Assembly: GCA_002493625.1 (NCBI GenBank)
Contig: DKZK01000014.1
Span: 11,173-72,774 of the forward strand
Direction: 5' to 3'
Origin: Lachnospiraceae bacterium UBA7076
GTDB lineage: Bacteria; Bacillota; Clostridia; Lachnospirales; Lachnospiraceae
DNA length: 61,602 nucleotides
Below the pieces are notes generated by a model that made no database searches, was not told where the DNA came from, and worked only from the letters and a program-made list of their open reading frames with translations. Position 1 is the first letter of the stretch. Each line of letters begins with the position of its first letter. Positions 1-7,745 of the stretch are shown piece by piece. Made by a program: the position numbers and the translations under genes.

Positions 1-452
1 TCAACATCAAGCCCCGCAGTCGGCTCATCAAGAAAAATAATATCCGGATTGCCAATAAGCGCAAGGACAAGATGTAATCGCCTTTTTTGTCCTGTGGATA
101 GTTGGATGTATTGTTTCTTTTGAATTTCTTTAATGCCAAGAGCGTTAAGCATAGTGAAATCAATCTTTGCCTTGTTCCATTTTGAAAATAATGTTACAGC
201 CTCCATCGGTTTGATATGGGCAGGTAACGATGATGATTGCAGCTGAATACCCATTTTTCCGTTTATCGTAATTGTACCGCTATCATATTTTCTCAAACCC
301 TCAATACATTCAAGGGCTGTCGTTTTTCCTGCGCCATTTATACCGAGCAGAGCGAAAGCCTCTCCCTTTTCAATTTCAAAATCGAGTCCACCCAGAACAA
401 TATTGCTGCCATAGCTTTTCTTTAATCCACGAACCTGTATTGCACAATTCAT
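1..452 (-). CDS. ABC transporter ATP-binding protein (3' end outside window)
   Basis: The first 150 codons of an ABC ATPase are visible; the gene runs off the left edge, so it was read directly by reverse translation. It has a Walker A motif GINGAGKT, a signature motif LSTGQ, and Walker B IIFLDEPTAGLD, all in the expected order. The signature variant LSTGQ and the short Q-loop region fit the CcmA/multidrug-type exporters that work with an ABC-2 membrane partner, which would lie outside the window. Its ATG overlaps the stop codon of the MerR-type gene by 4 bases (ATGA), so the two are translationally coupled and the exporter is probably controlled by that regulator. The substrate is unknown; drug or peptide export is an inference from the regulator type. 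Confidence 0.9.
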   Translation of the reverse strand, partial: MNCAIQVRGLKKSYGSNIVLGGLDFEIEKGEAFALLGINGAGKTTALECIEGLRKYDSGTITINGKMGIQLQSSSLPAHIKPMEAVTLFSKWNKAKIDFTMLNALGIKEIQKKQYIQLSTGQKRRLHLVLALIGNPDIIFLDEPTAGLDV

Positions 453-1249
453 CCTTCCACCCCCTCAAACGGATTTTCTCCAAGTCTTGAAAAGTAGACC
501 TGCAAAGCCGGCTCTAAATACTCGTTTACAATTTTTTGTCTTTCTTCCCAAGCATTTGCAGCGGTATCAATATTGCCGACCTCCATCAATTTCGGAAGCA
601 TACTCATATCACCGTCCGTAAATTCCGTAATCAATCCCCAATACTCTTTTACAATTCGCTGGCATTTCTCACTTTCAGGGGACACACCTGCCTTTTGAAG
701 TTCTATAATTTCATCACTCAAACGATTAAATCGATCTATAAAATTCAAACCGCTTTCCTTATCAAACCGATTACGGATATAGTCAAGCGTATCATCATCA
801 AAAAGCTTAATGAGAGGATAAAAGTCATTCTTCATTTGCAGATTAACAATAATATCTGCATACTTCTTAAAATTGACTGTCTGCATTTGTAACACTTCTT
901 CCTTTAACTGTTCGATTGCTGTCAAAGAAGCGGTTAGCTGTTCTATTTTCTCCCGTATGTGATCTGCCTGTTCGGTAAGGGCAGTTGCCACATCAGCCGG
1001 TGTTTCTAAAGAAATTAAGCGACGCTTTATATCATCCAAAGAAAACCCCAATGATTTCAAAGATATAATTTGATGAAGGATAACTAAATCTTTATCTGTA
1101 TAAAGTCTTCGCCCGCCTTCACTTTCTGCCGAGGGGGATAACAAGCCTTCCTTGTCATAATATTGCAATGTACGGACAGTAACTCCCATTTTCTTTGCAA
1201 CCTCTCCAACCGTCATAAACCCAAACGGTATTGCTCTGTGCTTTGCCAT
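449..1249 (-). CDS. MerR-family regulator with TipAS-like effector domain
   Basis: The N-terminal 70 residues form a MerR winged helix (MTVGEVAKKMGVTVRTLQYY, then a GLLSP loop), followed by a coiled-coil dimer helix. The C-terminal ~130 residues resemble the TipAS antibiotic-recognition domain (FTDGD and ANAWEERQ motifs near the end). Regulators of this type sense small, often antibiotic-like ligands and untwist long-spacer promoters. An upstream in-frame ATG exists at 1255, but AGGAGG lies only 3 bases before it and 9 bases before the ATG at 1249, so the latter is preferred (266 aa). The gene overlaps the downstream ABC ATPase gene by 4 bases and is preceded by a 19-bp-spacer promoter, so it most likely controls itself and the exporter. 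Confidence 0.9.
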   Translation of the reverse strand: MAKHRAIPFGFMTVGEVAKKMGVTVRTLQYYDKEGLLSPSAESEGGRRLYTDKDLVILHQIISLKSLGFSLDDIKRRLISLETPADVATALTEQADHIREKIEQLTASLTAIEQLKEEVLQMQTVNFKKYADIIVNLQMKNDFYPLIKLFDDDTLDYIRNRFDKESGLNFIDRFNRLSDEIIELQKAGVSPESEKCQRIVKEYWGLITEFTDGDMSMLPKLMEVGNIDTAANAWEERQKIVNEYLEPALQVYFSRLGENPFEGVEG

Positions 1250-1271
1250 AACCATCTACCTCCTGTGATTT

Positions 1272-1302
1272 ATTATACATTATTACGTTACGTCACAAAC
1301 AA
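1272..1302 (-). promoter_or_regulatory. MerR-type promoter and operator of the regulator/ABC operon
   Basis: On the minus strand TTGTTT (1302-1297) and TATAAT (1277-1272) are separated by exactly 19 bp, the over-long spacer typical of MerR-activated promoters. The spacer contains the symmetric core ACGTAACGT, a plausible dimer binding site. The -10 ends about 23 bases upstream of the preferred start codon. Confidence 0.7.
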
Positions 1303-1392
1303 GACCTTTTTCACAAAATTTTCGGCAGAGATTTCTCCCTGCCGCCTTTCTGCTTATGCAAAAATTGGTCAGAATTTAAAACAATTTATATA

Positions 1393-1421
1393 TTGATTTA
1401 AAATCATGTTTTTAGTATAAT
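1393..1421 (+). promoter_or_regulatory. Sigma-A-type promoter for the TauE/SafE gene
   Basis: TTGATT (1393-1398), a 17-bp spacer and TATAAT (1416-1421) lie in an AT-rich leader about 120 bases before the start codon at 1544. No riboswitch-like fold was recognised in the leader. Confidence 0.5.
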
Positions 1422-1543
1422 ATTAAACTATATAATTTATGTTATAAAGCATTAAAATACTATTTTTACATTTATTTTTTAGTATTAGCTGTAATTTTCT
1501 TACTGAATATTCATTTAGAACTACAGATTATAAGGAGCACGAC

Positions 1544-2323
1544 ATGACTGATTTATTTTTCACAATTATAATTACATTTTTTGCAGGAATGGGGGCAGGT
1601 CTTGGAACAGGCTTTGCAGGCATGAGCGCTGCTGCCGTAATAAGCCCCATGCTTATAACCTTTCTGGATATGGAGCCTTACATGGCAGTTGGTATTGCCC
1701 TTTCGTCGGATGTGCTTGCCAGCGCCGTTTCCGCATATACCTACGGAAAAAATAAAAACCTTGACATAAAAAACGGTCTTGTCATGATGGCAAACGTGCT
1801 TTTATTTACGGTGGTGGGAAGCTATGTATCAAGCCATGTTCCCTCCGGAACAATGGGCGCTTTTTCCGTTTTTATGACATTTCTGCTTGGCATTAAATTT
1901 ATTGTGCGTCCTGTTATGACTACGAAGGATGAAATGCAGGCTGTCTCCGCAAGGAAGCGAATGCTTCAGTCCGTACTGTGCGGCATGGTTATCGGCTTTA
2001 TATGCGGCTTTGTCGGCGCGGGCGGCGGAATGATGATGCTCCTTATTCTCACAAGCGTGCTTGGCTATGAGCTCAAGACCGCAGTCGGAACCAGCGTATT
2101 TATTATGACATTTACCGCTCTTACCGGCGCAATTTCTCATTTTGCCATAGGCGGCATGCCGGACTTAATCATCCTTACCCTCTGTGTTGTATTTACTCTT
2201 ATATGGGCGAGAATAGCTGCAAAATTTGCAAATAAAGCAACGCCTGCCACTCTCAATCGGGCAACAGGCGTCGTTCTTGTTTTACTTGGCATTGCAATAT
2301 TTACATTTTCAATGATTAAATAA
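1544..2323 (+). CDS. TauE/SafE family sulfite/organoanion exporter
   Basis: A 259-residue membrane protein with about eight hydrophobic segments and two similar halves, each starting with a glycine-rich loop (GAGLGTGFAGMSAAAV near the N-terminus, GFVGAGGGMMMLL in the middle). This is the hallmark of the TauE/SafE (DUF81) family, which moves sulfite, sulfoacetate or related anions across the cytoplasmic membrane. The start is supported by AAGGAGC 5 bases upstream. It is convergent with the NUDIX-serine acetyltransferase gene; their 3' ends overlap by 8 bases, leaving no room for a separate terminator. A sulfur link to serine acetyltransferase is tempting but the genes are not co-transcribed. 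The substrate cannot be read from sequence. Confidence 0.88.
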   Translation: MTDLFFTIIITFFAGMGAGLGTGFAGMSAAAVISPMLITFLDMEPYMAVGIALSSDVLASAVSAYTYGKNKNLDIKNGLVMMANVLLFTVVGSYVSSHVPSGTMGAFSVFMTFLLGIKFIVRPVMTTKDEMQAVSARKRMLQSVLCGMVIGFICGFVGAGGGMMMLLILTSVLGYELKTAVGTSVFIMTFTALTGAISHFAIGGMPDLIILTLCVVFTLIWARIAAKFANKATPATLNRATGVVLVLLGIAIFTFSMIK

Positions 2324-3662
2324 ATTTCATCTTAAGCTCCGGTATATGTACGGATACCTTTGTGTTTGGCGGTATCGACTCCGTAATAAAGGAGTTGCCC
2401 GCAACTACCGAATTTTTTCCCACAACGGTTTCTCCTCCAAGGACGGTGGTGTTCGCGTATATGACAACATTGTCCTCTATTGTAGGATGACGCGTTACAC
2501 CGGAAAGCGCCTGACCTTCCCTTGTAGAAAGAGCTCCCAGCGTAACGCCCTGATAAAGCTTAACATTGTTTCCAATAATTGTAGTTTCACCGATAACAAT
2601 TCCCGTTCCGTGGTCGATAAAGAAATATTCACCGATTGTGGCTCCCGGATTAATATCAATACCTGTCTTTCCGTGAGCGTGCTCCGTCATTATTCTTGGA
2701 ATAAACGGAACATTAAGAAGATAAAGCTCATGAGCAATCCTGTACACAAATATTGCAAATATGCCGGGATATGAAAATATGATTTCCTCCCTGCTGTTTG
2801 CGGCAGGATCCCCTGAAAGCTCTGCCTCCACATCCTTGTAAATAAGACTTTGAATATGCGGCAGCCTGTCAAGAAATGCAAATGCGATTTTTTCTGCCTC
2901 ATCTTTAACAGCCTCATCATCCGCTCGCTCATTTTTGTAGGAAAGAGCTATCTTTATCTGTTTAAACAGCTTTTCATAAATAACCGCAATCCTGTTTCCT
3001 GCAAAGCTTTCCAGTGATACGTAAGAGATGTTTTCCGCTCCGAAATATCCAGGAAAAATCACCCTTCTTATCTCATTTAAAATCTCTATGATTTCCGCCC
3101 TCTTTGGAAGATGCTCTCCTATTCCCATCTCAAAGATGTCCTGCTGCTTATAATTTGTATTTAATTTTTCTGCTATGTCCGCAATTTTCTTTTTTATATC
3201 CATACTTCCAATATCCCTGACCTCCACAAGCTTATCGCCCTCATATCTGAGCTTGAGCCTTATATCCTGCTCATTTGCCAGAAGCTTCTTCAGGAAAATA
3301 ACGTCTCCCTCCCAAAGCTTAAGGTCTAAAATCTCATCCATGGGAATCCATTTTAGTGTTCCCTCATTACAGTCGCAGGCAAGCTCCCCGCGAAAGGCTG
3401 TGGCAGTGTATAAATGCATAACCTCATTTTCCCATGTATCAGAATAAAAATCAATTACTCCTCTTTTAGTATATTCGGTTAAGGTTAGTCCTGTTTCCTC
3501 CTGTACCTCCCTTAGAAGACATTCGGTTATCGTCTCGCCCTGTTCAACATGTCCGCCTACGCCAATCCATTTTCCCTTATTAAAATCCTTATTCTTTTTG
3601 TTGCGGTAAAGCATGAGATAACAGCCCTCATGCTCTATATAACAAAGTGTCGTTTCTACCAC
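2316..3662 (-). CDS. NUDIX hydrolase - serine O-acetyltransferase fusion
   Basis: One uninterrupted reading frame carries two enzymes. Residues 1-145 are a NUDIX domain with a perfect box: G37, E43, then REVQEETGL at 51-59; such domains hydrolyse nucleoside diphosphate derivatives, often oxidised nucleotides. Residues ~155-448 are an EpsC-type serine acetyltransferase: alpha-helical N-terminal domain, then a left-handed hexapeptide repeat with IDHGTG and GVTRHPTI loops; it makes O-acetylserine from serine and acetyl-CoA for cysteine synthesis. GTG at 3662 is chosen because GAGAGG lies 7 bases upstream; the longer GTG start at 3680 has no such site. It follows galE by 48 bases and may be read through from the gal genes. 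No cysK is nearby. The fusion is unusual. Confidence 0.88.
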   Translation of the reverse strand: MVETTLCYIEHEGCYLMLYRNKKNKDFNKGKWIGVGGHVEQGETITECLLREVQEETGLTLTEYTKRGVIDFYSDTWENEVMHLYTATAFRGELACDCNEGTLKWIPMDEILDLKLWEGDVIFLKKLLANEQDIRLKLRYEGDKLVEVRDIGSMDIKKKIADIAEKLNTNYKQQDIFEMGIGEHLPKRAEIIEILNEIRRVIFPGYFGAENISYVSLESFAGNRIAVIYEKLFKQIKIALSYKNERADDEAVKDEAEKIAFAFLDRLPHIQSLIYKDVEAELSGDPAANSREEIIFSYPGIFAIFVYRIAHELYLLNVPFIPRIMTEHAHGKTGIDINPGATIGEYFFIDHGTGIVIGETTIIGNNVKLYQGVTLGALSTREGQALSGVTRHPTIEDNVVIYANTTVLGGETVVGKNSVVAGNSFITESIPPNTKVSVHIPELKMKFI

Positions 3663-3710
3663 GTTTATTCCTCTCAGCACTATACATGTTACGCTGTTTT
3701 GTATTAAATC

Positions 3711-4730
3711 TTAATCCTCTCCATATCCGTCAGGATTGGCAGACTGCCATCTCCATGAATCCTCACACATTTCCTCTATGCCGTACTCTGCCTCCCATCC
3801 AAGCTCTGTCTTTGCAAGAGAAGGGTCTGCGTAGCAGGCTGCTATATCCCCGGCGCGCCTTGGCTTTATCTCATATGGAATTTCCTTTCCGCACGCCTTT
3901 CCAAATGCCTTTATAACGTCAAGCACGCTGTAGCCCTTTCCCGTTCCAAGATTATAAACCTTTACACCGGGATTTTCCTTAATCTTGTCAATTGCCTTTA
4001 CATGCCCTTTGGCAAGATCCACAACGTGAATATAATCCCTCACGCCCGTACCATCGTGAGTGTCATAATCATTTCCGAAAACTCCCACCTTATCAAGCTT
4101 TCCCACTGCAACCTGCGCAACATACGGAAGAAGATTATTTGGAATACCCTTCGGACTTTCTCCGATTATCCCGCTCTTGTGGGCGCCGATTGGATTGAAA
4201 TATCTGAGCAGTATTACGTTCCACTCACTGTCTGCCGTATTTAAATCCGTGAGAATCTGCTCCAGCATATGCTTTGTCCAGCCATAGGGATTTGTACACA
4301 CCCCTTTCGGACACTCCTCCGTTATGGGAATAAATGCAGGCTCACCATAAACCGTTGCCGATGAGGAAAAAATAATATTTTTGCAGCCATTCTCCCTCAT
4401 CGCCCTGCACAGGTTTATTGTTCCGCCGATATTATTTTCATAATATTCAAGAGGCTTTGCCACCGACTCTCCCACAGCCTTAAGGCCTGCAAAATGAATT
4501 ACCGCATCCGGCTTTTCCTTTGCAAATATATTGCACATGGCATCGTAATCCCTTATGTCATTTTCATAAAAGACTGCGTCCTTTCCCGTTATTTCCTTTA
4601 CCCTGCAAAGAACCTTTTTACTTGCATTGTACAAATTATCAACCACAACAACATCATAGCCCTCATTAAGCAGCTCCACACATGTGTGGCTTCCAATATA
4701 TCCTGCGCCGCCTGTTACAAGTATTTTCAT
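3711..4730 (-). CDS. galE: UDP-glucose 4-epimerase
   Basis: Interconverts UDP-galactose and UDP-glucose, the last Leloir step. The extended SDR signature is clear: NAD-binding GGAGYIG at residues 7-13, catalytic S124 in FSSSATVYG, and Y149/K153 in YGWTK. Length (339 aa) is normal for GalE. The frame continues upstream to 4775, but GAGGG 7 bases before the ATG at 4730 and the canonical MKILVTGGAGYIG start decide the shorter form. It is third in galK-galT-galE, separated from galT by a 30-bp tandem repeat that reaches into the extra upstream reading frame. Confidence 0.97.
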   Translation of the reverse strand: MKILVTGGAGYIGSHTCVELLNEGYDVVVVDNLYNASKKVLCRVKEITGKDAVFYENDIRDYDAMCNIFAKEKPDAVIHFAGLKAVGESVAKPLEYYENNIGGTINLCRAMRENGCKNIIFSSSATVYGEPAFIPITEECPKGVCTNPYGWTKHMLEQILTDLNTADSEWNVILLRYFNPIGAHKSGIIGESPKGIPNNLLPYVAQVAVGKLDKVGVFGNDYDTHDGTGVRDYIHVVDLAKGHVKAIDKIKENPGVKVYNLGTGKGYSVLDVIKAFGKACGKEIPYEIKPRRAGDIAACYADPSLAKTELGWEAEYGIEEMCEDSWRWQSANPDGYGED

Positions 4731-4777
4731 ATCAAATCCCTCACTTTCCAATTTTTCTTTGTCACATTTTTTCATAC

Positions 4778-4845
4778 ATCACTTGACACTATCTTCAAAT
4801 TATTTATATCACTTGACATCATCTTCCGATTATTTATATCACTTA
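4778..4845 (-). repeat. 30-bp tandem repeat between galT and galE
   Basis: Two 30-bp units (4778-4807 and 4808-4837) differ at only a few positions, and a third copy begins (4838-4845) and includes the galT stop codon. On the coding strand each unit starts AAGTGATATAAATAAT. It looks like a slippage-type minisatellite; no gene or known site was recognised in it. Confidence 0.85.
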
Positions 4846-6360
4846 ATCATTCGTATTCACATAATCTATAAAACGCATAAACGCCTTTTGTCCGGCTTCG
4901 TCCCTCTTATACACTCCCGCACAGAGCAGAACCTTTTGAAATACATCCCCTACCTCAAGCTTAAGAATATCCATTATCTGCTCTTTGGATGCAGTCCTGT
5001 CACACTTGTTTCTGAATGTGTCAACCCATGAGGCATGCTTTGCAAGATCGGGGTCTGCCCTCAAATCACGCCCCTCCAGAATGGCATCTGCAAGCTTTTC
5101 CAGCTCATCCTTAAGCCTTGAAGGAAGCACCGCAAGACCCATTACCTCAATAAGCCCTATGTTCTCCTTCTTGATGTTGTGATACTCCTCCCATGGGTGA
5201 TACAGTCCAAGCGGATGCTCCTCAGTGGTGATGTTATTTCTGAGAACAAGGTCAAGCTCATATCTGCCTGCCTTCATGCGCGCAATAGGAGTTATTGTAT
5301 TGTGCGGCTCACCTTGGGTTTCCGCATAAATATATGCCGCCTCATCACTGTATGTCCGCCAGCACCTGAGTATTTTATCTGCAAGTCCCGTTATCATTTC
5401 CCTGTCAGAAGCGTTAAGCCTTATGACCGACATAGGCCACTTCACAATACCGGCATCCACGTCAGGAAAGCCCTCAAAGCAAAGCGCAGTTTCAACAGGC
5501 GCCTTCTCCATTGCAAAGGTATAATTACCACCCTGAAAATGGTCGTGGGAAAGTATTGAGCCTCCCACGATTGGAAGGTCTGCATTGGAGCCCACAAAAT
5601 AGTGTGGAAACAGATCGATAAAATCAAACATTTTTACAAATGTATCCCTGTCAACCTTCATTGGGACATGTTCACCGTTAAATACAATACAGTGCTCATT
5701 GTAATAAACATACGGTGAATACTGAAATCCCCATCTGCATCCGTTAATTTCTATTGGAATAATTCTGTGATTCTGTCTTGCAGGGTGATCGATTCTTCCT
5801 GAATATCCCTCATTTTCAATGCACAGCAGGCATTTCGGATACGACGTGGATTTGACCGTCTTTGCAAGGGCAATCATTTTAGGGTCCTTTTCAGGCTTTG
5901 CAAGGTTTATTGTTATATCCATGTCACCGTACCCGGTATTTACAACCCATTTCATATCCCTTTTTATGCGGTATGTCCTTATATAGTCTGACGCTTTGGA
6001 AAACTCATAGTAATAATCCGTTGCATCCTTTGGGGATATTTTGTACCTTTCCCAAAACTCCTTTATTATGCTGCCCGGTTTTTCAAGCAGAGTATTCATG
6101 ATTCTTGTATCAAACAAATCCTTAAGGACAACCGAATCCTCCCTGATAAGTCCCTTGGAAAGGGCATAATCAAGAATTTCCTTTAATGTATTTTCCAAAT
6201 CCTCAGGAGTTTTTATTTCATCAACCGCTTCAGGCTCCTCATAAGCGTCAAGTCCAAGCTCCATCAGGAGCATGTTTGTTGTATATATTTCATCCTCCGG
6301 CTTAACAAGCTTCTTTTCAAGCCCGTAATTTATTAATTTCTTTATACAGGAATTAATCAT
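4843..6360 (-). CDS. galT: UDP-glucose--hexose-1-phosphate uridylyltransferase (Firmicutes type)
   Basis: Transfers UMP from UDP-glucose to galactose 1-phosphate, giving UDP-galactose and glucose 1-phosphate. At 505 aa it belongs to the long Firmicutes GalT family (TIGR01239 type), not the ~350-aa E. coli type. The nucleophile region GGSILSHDHFQGG carries the HxH pair, and an N-terminal helical domain specific to the family precedes it. GGGGGG 7 bases upstream supports the ATG at 6360. It is 12 bases from galK, so the two are co-transcribed. Confidence 0.96.
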   Translation of the reverse strand: MINSCIKKLINYGLEKKLVKPEDEIYTTNMLLMELGLDAYEEPEAVDEIKTPEDLENTLKEILDYALSKGLIREDSVVLKDLFDTRIMNTLLEKPGSIIKEFWERYKISPKDATDYYYEFSKASDYIRTYRIKRDMKWVVNTGYGDMDITINLAKPEKDPKMIALAKTVKSTSYPKCLLCIENEGYSGRIDHPARQNHRIIPIEINGCRWGFQYSPYVYYNEHCIVFNGEHVPMKVDRDTFVKMFDFIDLFPHYFVGSNADLPIVGGSILSHDHFQGGNYTFAMEKAPVETALCFEGFPDVDAGIVKWPMSVIRLNASDREMITGLADKILRCWRTYSDEAAYIYAETQGEPHNTITPIARMKAGRYELDLVLRNNITTEEHPLGLYHPWEEYHNIKKENIGLIEVMGLAVLPSRLKDELEKLADAILEGRDLRADPDLAKHASWVDTFRNKCDRTASKEQIMDILKLEVGDVFQKVLLCAGVYKRDEAGQKAFMRFIDYVNTND

Positions 6361-6372
6361 AATATATCCCCC

Positions 6373-7656
6373 CTACACAACCTTTATACCACCATAAGCT
6401 CTTACCTTAAGTACATGGCAGCTTTCTGCGCCGAATATTTTTTCCATTGCTTTTTTATATTCCTGCACTGCATCGTTTTTTACAAACGCCTGCATCGTTC
6501 CTGCAAAGCCACCTCCATGAACGCGGCTTATTCCCCTGTCTCCCAGAACGCTTTCTGAGACGGCAAGCGCAACCGTTACATTTTGAGCGGTTAAATCCAT
6601 TGGACTGTATATATTCTGCAAATACTTTGCAGAGGAATTACCGCTCCGTTCCAACACATCCAGAAAGCCCGTATAGTCTGATGCCCGAAGCATGCTGACG
6701 GCTTCATCCACGCGTTTTTGTTCAGAATAAAAATGTATTGCCCGAAGCACAGCCCTGTCTGAAACCTTATCCCGAAGCACAGCTATGCTTTTATAGAATT
6801 TCTCCTCCGGCACATCCCGCAGATAATCTTTTCCGAAAAACTCTGCCACCTGCCGCATTTCCTCAGGTATGGCGGCATAGTCCGGAGTAAGGTCGGCATG
6901 GGAGCCCTTTGTGTCCACAATGCACAGACTGAGCCCCGCCTCCTCAAAATTACATTCAACCTTCTCCACCACAGGCTTCGTCGTATCTGCAAAATTAATG
7001 TATACCATGCCGCCAACGCTGCATGCCATCTGATCCATAAGTCCGCAGGGTTTTCCAAAATAATCGTTTTCCGCATACTGTCCTATCCTTGCAATATCCA
7101 CGGCAGAAACGGACATATCATTGTAAAGTCCTGATATTATCGTTCCTATCAGACTTTCAAAGGCTGCCGAGGAGGACATGCCTGCTCCCATAATCACGTC
7201 GCTTGTCACATATGCCTTGAAACCACCCAGCTTATAGCCCTTATCCTTTAAGCCGGCAAGCACGCCTCTTATGAGGGCAGTTGTAGTGTCCCTCTCACTT
7301 TCCCTTTTTACAATGTCTGCAACGTCTATTACCTCCATTGGAAAATCACCTGACACAAGCCTGATTGCATTGTCCCCGGTTTTTGATACTACGGCTATGG
7401 CATCAAGATTAATTGAGGTTGCAAGAACAACTCCGTTCTGATGGTCCGTATGATTTCCGCATACCTCGCTTCTTCCCGGCGCACTGTATATTTCAATTTC
7501 TTTTTCCTCAGGGAAAAGCTTTGAAAAACTGTCAATAGCGCTTACATACCGTTCACGGTTGTACTTCACTCTGTCCGGGTCAACATAAATGGATTTTATT
7601 CTGTCATCCAGCATCCCCTTTGATATTTCATCTCTGACCATTTTAATATTTCTCAT
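6373..7656 (-). CDS. galK: Galactokinase
   Basis: Phosphorylates galactose at C1 with ATP, the first Leloir step. GHMP-kinase motifs are in order: sugar-binding APGRSEVCGNHTDHQNG, phosphate loop GAGMSSSAA, and C-terminal HGGGFAGT. The classical GEHTDY is GNHTDH here, a variant I recall from other Firmicutes galactokinases, so the residue change is probably not a loss of function. GTG at 7659 directly precedes ATG at 7656; AAAGGG lies 8 bases before the ATG, which is preferred. A separate promoter lies just upstream, right after the GH42 gene. Confidence 0.96.
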   Translation of the reverse strand: MRNIKMVRDEISKGMLDDRIKSIYVDPDRVKYNRERYVSAIDSFSKLFPEEKEIEIYSAPGRSEVCGNHTDHQNGVVLATSINLDAIAVVSKTGDNAIRLVSGDFPMEVIDVADIVKRESERDTTTALIRGVLAGLKDKGYKLGGFKAYVTSDVIMGAGMSSSAAFESLIGTIISGLYNDMSVSAVDIARIGQYAENDYFGKPCGLMDQMACSVGGMVYINFADTTKPVVEKVECNFEEAGLSLCIVDTKGSHADLTPDYAAIPEEMRQVAEFFGKDYLRDVPEEKFYKSIAVLRDKVSDRAVLRAIHFYSEQKRVDEAVSMLRASDYTGFLDVLERSGNSSAKYLQNIYSPMDLTAQNVTVALAVSESVLGDRGISRVHGGGFAGTMQAFVKNDAVQEYKKAMEKIFGAESCHVLKVRAYGGIKVV

Positions 7657-7702
7657 CACAATCGCCCTTTCTGTATGGAACGTCAGTCATTCCGTATCTA
7701 TC

Positions 7703-7731
7703 ATTATAACTTATTTTCCAATAATTGTCAG
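7703..7731 (-). promoter_or_regulatory. Sigma-A-type promoter of galK-galT-galE
   Basis: CTGACA (7731-7726), 17-bp spacer, TATAAT (7708-7703) on the minus strand, about 47 bases before galK. It starts just 14 bases after the GH42 stop codon, so the Leloir genes can be expressed apart from the transporter and beta-galactosidase genes. Confidence 0.65.
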
Positions 7732-7745
7732 TAATATTTTCACTG

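Noticed and set aside
6373..7656. Possible loss of function in galK (GNHTDH instead of GEHTDY)
   Set aside because: The rest of the active site is intact and I recall the variant from other Firmicutes galactokinases.
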